DNA from: JAHCHG01 sp965214585
GTDB taxonomy: Bacteria; Acidobacteriota; Blastocatellia; Pyrinomonadales; Pyrinomonadaceae
Assembly: GCA_965214585.1 (NCBI GenBank)
Contig: OZ243957.1
Coordinates: forward strand, 1,054,001 to 1,118,000
Direction of reading: 5' to 3'
DNA length: 64,000 nucleotides
Below, piece by piece: positions 58,923-64,000 of this stretch. The notes under the pieces were generated by a model that was not told the DNA's origin, ran no database searches, and saw only the letters and a program-made list of their open reading frames with translations. A program made the position numbers and the translations under genes. Numbering within the stretch: the stretch's first letter is position 1; each line of letters starts with the position of its first letter.

Positions 58923-59642
58923 TTATTTTGGAGATGCCGTTTTCGCCTTTTCACTTTTCAATTCTCCCAACCGCTGACGGTTTATATCAATATACTTTGT
59001 ATCGCCGTCATTGTCCGTTGCGCTCGCCTTGCTTCCGCGCTCGAATAACTCAATTGCTTTCTCACGATTGCCTGTTTCTAATTCGAGTTCGGCGTAATAA
59101 TAAAGTGCATAAGCATAATTTGGATTTCTTTGCAAAACTTTCTCGAAAGTTTTTCTGGAAATATCTAAACTCTTTAAGTCATATTGATTTATTGCTAAAT
59201 TGGTTAAATTTTCTATGTCATTAGGTTTCAATATATTGACTTTCTCTGTTTCTTCTAAGGCTTTTGTTTTGTTGCCTAATCGGTCATAAGTTCCCGCCAA
59301 CATTTCGTGTCCAACTGCATCATTTGGATTTATTTTTAATGCTTTTAGTAGTAATTCTCTCGCCTGCTCAAGATTTTCTTTTTTCTTATTTTGGTCATAC
59401 AAATCCAAATATAAACCAGCCAAAACTGTTAGCGATTCCCAATCTTTCGGTTTCAATGCGACAGCTTTTTTCTGCTCTGTAATCGCACTTTGTAAATCAC
59501 CTTTTTTCCTTAGCTCGTAAGCCTTTACACTATACTTATTGAATTGTTCGTTTTTCTGTGTTTCTGATTGACTACAAGCTGAAATAGAAAAACAAATACA
59601 CAATAAAATTAAAGAACAAATTTTATTTACCGTAAGCTGCAT
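58923..59642 (-). CDS. TPR lipoprotein 3 of the tandem array
   Basis: 239 residues, starting M-Q-L-T-V-N-K-I-C. The lipobox is I-S-A-C23-S-Q. TPR units throughout (G-D-L-Q-S-A-I-T-E-Q-K-K-A-V-A-L-K-P-K). Its last 70 residues nearly equal those of lipoprotein 1 (E-L-E-T-G-N-R-E-K-A-I-E-L-F, then G-S-K-A-S-A-T-D-N-D). The N-terminal and middle parts are distinct. The start lies in orphan tail 3 with the same GGAGG spacing. Confidence 0.85.
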   Translation of the reverse strand: MQLTVNKICSLILLCICFSISACSQSETQKNEQFNKYSVKAYELRKKGDLQSAITEQKKAVALKPKDWESLTVLAGLYLDLYDQNKKKENLEQARELLLKALKINPNDAVGHEMLAGTYDRLGNKTKALEETEKVNILKPNDIENLTNLAINQYDLKSLDISRKTFEKVLQRNPNYAYALYYYAELELETGNREKAIELFERGSKASATDNDGDTKYIDINRQRLGELKSEKAKTASPK

Positions 59643-59904
59643 AACTCATTTCCTCCAATTTCTTCATTACTATCGCCGCATTTTCTTTCCCATATTCTCT
59701 TTCCAATCTCAACTTGATTCTTGGCAAATCTTTCGGCTCAGGCGGAACTAAATAGTTATCGCGCAGGAAAACAGCACTTTTAATTGCTTCGCGTTGATTA
59801 GTTTTAATTTTTGAGTAACCCATATAAACATCAACAACGATTGGAAACCAGTTATTAAATTCTTGCAAAAGTCCAGCCTTGCCTTTTGATTTTATTTTCA
59901 ACAT
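59623..59904 (-). CDS. Orphan tail 3, 93 residues
   Basis: The ATG directly abuts the lipoprotein 4 stop (TAAATG). A new N-terminus (M-L-K-I-K-S-K-G-K-A) joins the parent sequence at G-L-L-Q-E-F-N-N-W-F-P-I-V-V-D-V-Y-M-G-Y, and continues intact through P-P-E-P-K-D-L-P-R-I to M-S-Y-A-A-Y-G-K. Roughly 80 residues match the parent with changes clustered at K-T-N-Q-R-E-A-I-K-S-A. The hydrophobic W-F-P-I-V-V-D-V-Y segment is kept. Confidence 0.8.
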   Translation of the reverse strand: MLKIKSKGKAGLLQEFNNWFPIVVDVYMGYSKIKTNQREAIKSAVFLRDNYLVPPEPKDLPRIKLRLEREYGKENAAIVMKKLEEMSYAAYGK

Positions 59905-60606
59905 TTATTTTGGAGATGCCGTTTTCGCCTTTTGATTTTTTAGTTCTTCCAATCTTTCTTGTGCATCACGTTGTGAACCAATTTCTTCGGCTTTTCTATC
60001 TTCGGGAATTTCCATATTGACGGCTTTCTCGAATAATTCGATTGCTTTATCAATTCTGCCTGCTTCTGCTTCGAGCGTTCCAAGTAAATAAATTGCGGGA
60101 ACGTAATTTGAATCAACTTCTAAGGCTCTTTCATAGTATTTCCGCGCTAATTGCTTATTGTTAATATCTTCATAGGTTATTCCTAAATTTATCAGGAAAT
60201 TAGTATTCTGTGGCGACAACTTAACGGCTTCTTGAAAAGATCGGATAGCTCTTTCCTTTTCTCCTACTTGTCTGAGCATAACTCCTAATGTGTAATGAGA
60301 GTTAGGATAGCTAGAATCTAGTTTGACAGCTTTTTGAGCTATCTCAACCGCCTTTTGATATTCATTCGAGTCATAATACAAACCAGCCAAAATAGTATAA
60401 AGTCTTACCTTTTTCGGATTAGCTTCGATTGCTTTAATCTGTTGCTCTATCGCGCCTTTCACATTCCCTTTTGTTGTTAATTCATCAGCTTGCCTTTCAT
60501 AATCCAACGATATTTCTTCATTAGATTTTGATTGACCACAAGCGAAAGTGAAAAGACAGAGAAAAAGAACAGATAAAAAAGCTAGTTTACTTACCATAAG
60601 CCGCAT
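59905..60606 (-). CDS. TPR lipoprotein 4 of the tandem array
   Basis: 233 residues. The ATG at 60606 is nine bases after GGAGG within the last codons of the large gene. Lipobox T-F-A-C23-G-Q. Canonical TPRs are the clearest here: A-I-E-A-N-P-K-K-V-R-L-Y, S-Y-P-N-S-H-Y-T-L-G-V-M-L-R-Q-V-G, F-L-I-N-L-G-I-T-Y-E-D-I-N and Y-V-P-A-I-Y-L-L-G-T-L-E. It is the most diverged of the four. Directly coupled to the big gene, so it is the likely original cognate partner. Confidence 0.88.
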   Translation of the reverse strand: MRLMVSKLAFLSVLFLCLFTFACGQSKSNEEISLDYERQADELTTKGNVKGAIEQQIKAIEANPKKVRLYTILAGLYYDSNEYQKAVEIAQKAVKLDSSYPNSHYTLGVMLRQVGEKERAIRSFQEAVKLSPQNTNFLINLGITYEDINNKQLARKYYERALEVDSNYVPAIYLLGTLEAEAGRIDKAIELFEKAVNMEIPEDRKAEEIGSQRDAQERLEELKNQKAKTASPK

Positions 60607-62323
60607 AACTCATTTCCTCCAATTTTTTCATTACTATCGCCGCATTTTCTTTCCCATATTCTCTTTCCAATCTTAGCTTAATACGAGGTAAGTCTTTCGG
60701 CTCTGGCGGCACAAGATAATTATCACGCAGGAAAACTTCACTTTTTATCTTCTCTAGTTGATTTTGCTTAATCTTTGAGTAACCCATATAAACATCAACG
60801 ACAATCGGAAACCAAGTGTTGAACTCCTGCAATAATGCTGCCGCACCGCCCGCGACGTTCGCCCGAACTATTCCTGCTTTATTTAATTCAGGTCCTCGAT
60901 GAGTTTGAGTAACAGTTATACTTTTATCTAAAATTATTGGTGCATTTTTACCAGATTTAGCTTGATATTCTCGCACTTTAGAATTTTCTTTTCCTTCCGT
61001 TCTCAAAGAACCTTCAATCTGATAATTTCGCTCATAGCCTCTAACCGTGCCGTGTTCAACTTTTGTTTGCGTCTTGCTGCCGTTAAATCTTTGCTCGACT
61101 ATCTTGAACCGCTTCTCAAATCTGTTCGTTTCTCTTTTGAACGGGTCTTCCGAGAAATCCTTGTTCGGCGCGGCTTTCGGCTGTTCGATTTTCTGCGCGG
61201 GCAATTGGTTTTCAGGCGCGGCTTGCATTATGTCGGTTTTATACTTCGTGTAAAATTTACCGCCGTAAATTGTGCCGTCGAGTCCGACGCGCGGTTTGCT
61301 GATCTTGAACTCCATCGAGTTTCTCTCGCGTTCGTCCATTGTGTAATAGCGCGACATCATTTCGCGCTCGAAGGCTTTTTGCGGCTCGCCCAACTGTTTG
61401 TAAAGTTCGGCGGCTTCCAGATTGACGAAAGCCGATTCAGCGCGGTTTACATTGATTGTCCGCTGTTTCGTGCGTGCGTCAATTCCGCTTGCCGCGTCAA
61501 TCGCTCTGTTTAAGCGGTTTTCGTAGGCGGCGACTTTTTTCTGCAAAATCTGAAAATTGGCGTTCTTCTCAAAATCGCCTTTTGAGTTGACCATCTGGCT
61601 AAAAGCGTTCTGCTTGTCGGCGGCGGCTTTTTCCAGATCAACTTTTGCCGATAAAATCTGCAAAGAAGCGTTATTTTGCGCCTCCGGCTCGCTTGCCGCT
61701 TGGCGAATCGCGTTTCTGACCGCTTCGGCATCGTCAAACGTCGCGGCATCCGCGTCGGCTAATTTTCGCGCCGCGTCAACGCGCGTCTGCCCTTCGCCCG
61801 TCGCTAAATTCAGCAGTTCGGTTTTGACCGTTTCGCGCAAAATCGGGTCGGCGATCTTCGCAGCCGAACGGTCAATCGCTCTTTCCTGCCTGAAATCGGT
61901 AAGCTGCTTTACCGTTTCCGATGTTAAATCAATCGAAACCTTGCCGTTTTTCGTCGCCCAGCCTTCAATATCCTGTTTTGTCGCCCGCGTGCAGATATTT
62001 TTCTTCGTGCATTTCTGCTCGTCGTTGACGATAAATTCGCCGTATTTCGCTTCGAAGGCTTTGATGTCCTCGTCGCTGAAATGAAAATGCCCGCGTAAAA
62101 GTTCGCGTTTCAAATCATCCGCGTCAAGGGATTTTTTAACCCGGAATTGCTGCTTATCCGCGTTCTCCGAATCGCCCGCGGCTTTCAGTTCCGTATTTTC
62201 CACCCAGAGATTGCCTGTGGAAATTCCTTTTGTAAAAGGATTATTTCCGGTTAGGTTCGGTTTGATTTCAGCCAAATTCTGAAAATCGGTTTCAGGCATT
62301 TTACTGCCGAATATGCGCGTCAT
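60587..62323 (-). CDS. Large unrecognised protein heading the TPR lipoprotein array; putative effector
   Basis: 578 residues from the ATG at 62323, eight bases after GGAGG (the TTG at 62338 is rejected). No signal peptide. Parts: residues 1-90 polar; 90-110 with K-C-T-K-K-N-I-C-T (a Cys pair); about 125-305 Ala-rich helices (for example A-A-S-E-P-E-A-Q-N-N-A, K-V-D-L-E-K-A-A-A-D-K-Q-N); 320-470 basic and Gln/Asn-rich (F-K-R-E-T-N-R-F-E-K-R-F-K-I); a tail 480-578 starting N-K-A-G-I-V-R-A-N-V-A-G-G-A-A and W-F-P-I-V-V-D-V-Y, ending M-S-Y-A-A-Y-G-K. The tail is re-used in three downstream copies. No family recognised. The layout resembles a toxin with immunity copies, but that is inference. Confidence 0.75.
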   Translation of the reverse strand: MTRIFGSKMPETDFQNLAEIKPNLTGNNPFTKGISTGNLWVENTELKAAGDSENADKQQFRVKKSLDADDLKRELLRGHFHFSDEDIKAFEAKYGEFIVNDEQKCTKKNICTRATKQDIEGWATKNGKVSIDLTSETVKQLTDFRQERAIDRSAAKIADPILRETVKTELLNLATGEGQTRVDAARKLADADAATFDDAEAVRNAIRQAASEPEAQNNASLQILSAKVDLEKAAADKQNAFSQMVNSKGDFEKNANFQILQKKVAAYENRLNRAIDAASGIDARTKQRTINVNRAESAFVNLEAAELYKQLGEPQKAFEREMMSRYYTMDERERNSMEFKISKPRVGLDGTIYGGKFYTKYKTDIMQAAPENQLPAQKIEQPKAAPNKDFSEDPFKRETNRFEKRFKIVEQRFNGSKTQTKVEHGTVRGYERNYQIEGSLRTEGKENSKVREYQAKSGKNAPIILDKSITVTQTHRGPELNKAGIVRANVAGGAAALLQEFNTWFPIVVDVYMGYSKIKQNQLEKIKSEVFLRDNYLVPPEPKDLPRIKLRLEREYGKENAAIVMKKLEEMSYAAYGK

Positions 62324-62424
62324 TTGTTTTTCCTCCAAAATTATTCGTTCTTAAATTACAGAATACGCCCCGAAAAACTTTGTTGCAAGAAATTTTTAAA
62401 GCTGTTTCCGGTTCATATAAATAT

Positions 62425-62452
62425 GTTATCGGCAAAAATCGTGAATTGTTTC
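62425..62452 (-). promoter_or_regulatory. Shared promoter-like box, copy 2
   Basis: On the minus strand GAAACAATT, 12 bases, CGATAAC, as upstream of the OmpA gene at 56816-56843. It lies about 105-130 bases before the start of the large array gene. Confidence 0.5.
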
Positions 62453-62535
62453 CCGTTTTTTTCGGGAAAACTGAAAAAAATACAAATCGGAGAGATTTAA
62501 AGGCGGAAATTCAAGGCAGGTCTTTTTATAAAAAA

Positions 62536-62830
62536 GGCTCTTTGACAATTAGTGTTGGAAACTTTTTTTGGTCAGTATTCCTGTCGCCAACGGCGACTAA
62601 CAGTATAGCCTAGCGAGAATCGCTAGGTCAGACGAATCAAGAATGCCGTCGCTGAAGGCGACGAACAAGTTATGTAGAAAATTGTTGCTCACTTTCAGCG
62701 AGCGATTGAATGATTATCAACAACATATAGTTTCGGCGAAAAACGCCTGCACCATAGACTATAATGTTGGTCGCCGCCCGCGACGCGGGAAAAAATTCAA
62801 TAAAACTTAACCACTAATTGCCAAAGAGCC
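62536..62830. repeat. Large inverted-repeat element
   Basis: GGCTCTTTGACAATTAGTG (62536-62554) recurs inverted with one mismatch at 62812-62830. Inside are several short stems: GTCGCCAACGGCGAC, CCTAGCGAGAATCGCTAGG, GTCGCTGAAGGCGAC. Its ends resemble those of the 35994-36269 element (CTTTGACAA). It fills most of the 575-base gap 62324-62898, which has no gene. Confidence 0.75.
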
Positions 62831-62832
62831 AT

Positions 62833-62870
62833 AAAGAAAAGGTTCAGCAGAACTGCTGAACCTTTTCTTT
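62833..62870. terminator. Strong bidirectional terminator
   Basis: AAAGAAAAGGTTCAGCAG at 62833-62850 pairs perfectly with CTGCTGAACCTTTTCTTT at 62853-62870. It lies 28 bases past the E2 gene stop. Confidence 0.9.
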
Positions 62871-62898
62871 ACAGGTAGATACAATTCGCATTACAAAA

Positions 62899-64000
62899 TT
62901 AAAGATTAAATTGCGTCGTTTCGAGATATTCCTTCATAAACGACAAGAATTTCTCGGCATCCGCGCCGTCAACAATGCGGTGATCGTAAGTCAGAGCGAA
63001 ATACGCCATTGAGCGAATGGCGATCACGTCGTCGCCTTCGTCGGTGGTGATAACTTTCGGGCGTTTTTCGATTGTGCCGACGCAGAGAATCGCAACTTGC
63101 GGCTGATTGATAATCGGCGTTCCGAAAAGTCCGCCGAAAACTCCCGGATTCGTAATCGTAAACGTGCCGCCGGAAACTTCGTCGGGCATCAGTTTTTTCG
63201 TTCTGGCTCTGTCCGCCAGATCGTTTGCCGTCTGTGCCAAACCCGCGAGCGAAAGCGAATCGGCTTTTTTGATAACGGGAACGATCAAACCCCAATCGAG
63301 CGCAACCGCCATTCCTAAATTTACGTCGCCTTTGTAAACGATCTGATCGCCGGAAACTTGCGAATTTACAACCGGAAATTTTCGCAGAGCGTTTGAAACG
63401 GCTTGGAAAATAAACGGCATATAAGTTAATTTCGTGCCGTAGCGGTTCTGAAATTCCGATTTATTTTTATTGCGAAATTTCGCCACATTCGTCATATCAA
63501 TTTCGTAAACGCTCGTAACGTGCGCCGAAGTCTGCTTCGAGAACGTCATATGTTCGGCGATCTTCTTCCGCATCACGCTCATCGGCTCAACTCTGTCGCC
63601 AATTTGCGAAGCAATTTGCGGTGCTTGATACTCGGTTTTTTGTATCGGCTGACTCTGGACTTCCGCTTTCGGACTTTGGACTTCGGACTTCGGACTCTGG
63701 ACTGCTCCGGCTTTTCCGGCAAGCAAATCCTGCGGTTTCATCGCCGCGCCCGATTCGATAAACGACATTATATCTTTTTTCGTTACGCGCCCACTCATTC
63801 CAGAGCCTTCGAGTCTGGAAATATCTATGTTGTGTTCTTTAGCGATGTTGCGGACAAGCGGACTGCTGCGCGTTTTCCGCAATTGCTCAACGGTCTGATC
63901 GCCGATTGCCTTGTTGTCGTGTCCGTTTGAACTCGTCTGCGCGTCTTCCACCGCGCCCGGATGTTGATAATCGTAACTTCTGCCTTCGATGTCTTCGAGT
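62899..64000 (-). CDS. 2-oxoacid dehydrogenase E2 component (dihydrolipoamide acyltransferase), 5' end outside
   Basis: At least 367 residues; the frame is open to the right edge (upstream of the GTG at 63951 it still reads E-D-I-E-G-R-S-Y-D-Y-Q-H-P-G-A). The N-terminal lipoyl domain is therefore not in view. The peripheral-subunit-binding domain is S-S-P-L-V-R-N-I-A-K-E-H, then L-E-G-S-G-M-S-G-R-V-T-K-K-D. The P/Q/S-rich linker contains near-repeats S-P-K-S-E-V-Q. The catalytic core ends L-T-Y-D-H-R-I-V-D-G, with the HxxxDG motif. It transfers acyl groups to CoA in the pyruvate or branched-chain complex. A perfect terminator follows. Confidence 0.93.
   Translation of the reverse strand, partial: LEDIEGRSYDYQHPGAVEDAQTSSNGHDNKAIGDQTVEQLRKTRSSPLVRNIAKEHNIDISRLEGSGMSGRVTKKDIMSFIESGAAMKPQDLLAGKAGAVQSPKSEVQSPKAEVQSQPIQKTEYQAPQIASQIGDRVEPMSVMRKKIAEHMTFSKQTSAHVTSVYEIDMTNVAKFRNKNKSEFQNRYGTKLTYMPFIFQAVSNALRKFPVVNSQVSGDQIVYKGDVNLGMAVALDWGLIVPVIKKADSLSLAGLAQTANDLADRARTKKLMPDEVSGGTFTITNPGVFGGLFGTPIINQPQVAILCVGTIEKRPKVITTDEGDDVIAIRSMAYFALTYDHRIVDGADAEKFLSFMKEYLETTQFNL

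Noticed and set aside
62536..62830. Interpreting the 62.5-62.8 kb gap as a structured non-coding RNA gene
   Set aside because: Its stems are short and independent and its ends match the mobile-looking element at 35994-36269, so a repeat element explains it better.

Overview
The window looks like chromosomal DNA of an Acidobacteriota member, probably class Blastocatellia. This is inferred from an Acidobacterial-type VWFA-related protein (54494-55603), several small families typical of that phylum, moderate GC with Arg/Lys-rich coding shadows, and very many long intergenic hairpin repeats. No rRNA, tRNA or CRISPR array was recognised. Both ends cut genes: a PilZ-type protein on the left and a 2-oxoacid dehydrogenase E2 on the right.

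Layout. 1-9974 holds housekeeping and mixed genes (MATE exporter, aat, fabF-like synthase, App1-like phosphatase, S1/P1 nuclease, M20 peptidase). 9994-20251 is a polysaccharide or glycan locus: flippase, four family 2 glycosyltransferases, an FAD oxidoreductase and an ArnT/GT39-like membrane glycosyltransferase. It is broken by a decayed brnT/brnA toxin-antitoxin locus and a phosphodiesterase remnant. 20403-27858 holds a single-ring ClpB-D2-like ATPase, an exosortase, its probable dedicated VIT-domain substrate with a PEP-type C-terminus, and an ECF sigma/anti-sigma pair. 27995-37455 holds inositol-phosphate synthase, a complete IS4-family insertion sequence with an 8-bp target duplication, a secreted beta-helix protein, a RelA/SpoT-like protein with a small overlapping partner, a GH57 branching enzyme and a DUF4912 protein. 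37640-46684 runs from heme A synthase through TlyA into an arsenic locus: divergent arsR, arsI, a Cys/Met-metabolism PLP enzyme, an endonuclease III homologue, an AqpS-like aquaporin, arsC, then two methyltransferases and a DUF3108 protein. 47139-56721 holds envelope proteins, a receiver-RsbW fusion, a peroxiredoxin, NAD synthase, a nucleotidyltransferase pair, a VWFA protein and OmpA proteins.

Three systems stand out. (1) The peroxiredoxin at 50488-51090 has an in-frame TGA exactly where the catalytic Cys of the W-C-P-F-C motif should be, followed by a hairpin with GU in its apical loop, so it is probably a selenoprotein. (2) 57049-62323 is one minus-strand operon: a 578-residue unrecognised protein followed by four TPR lipoprotein genes, each preceded by a copy of the big protein's 3' end (the parent, then three orphan tails of decreasing or broken length). 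Each tail carries the ribosome-binding site and start codon of the next lipoprotein gene. The lipoproteins are mosaic, with conserved ends and diverged middles, like immunity-gene arrays. (3) 33413-34299 encodes a RelA/SpoT-like nucleotidyltransferase-fold protein and a small acidic partner, arranged like a toxin-antitoxin pair.

The intergenic DNA is rich in at least four families of dispersed inverted repeats. One copy is cleanly inserted inside another (35994-36269 inside 35913-36286), and gene stop codons lie in repeat arms at 8720 and 17581, so these elements appear to move.
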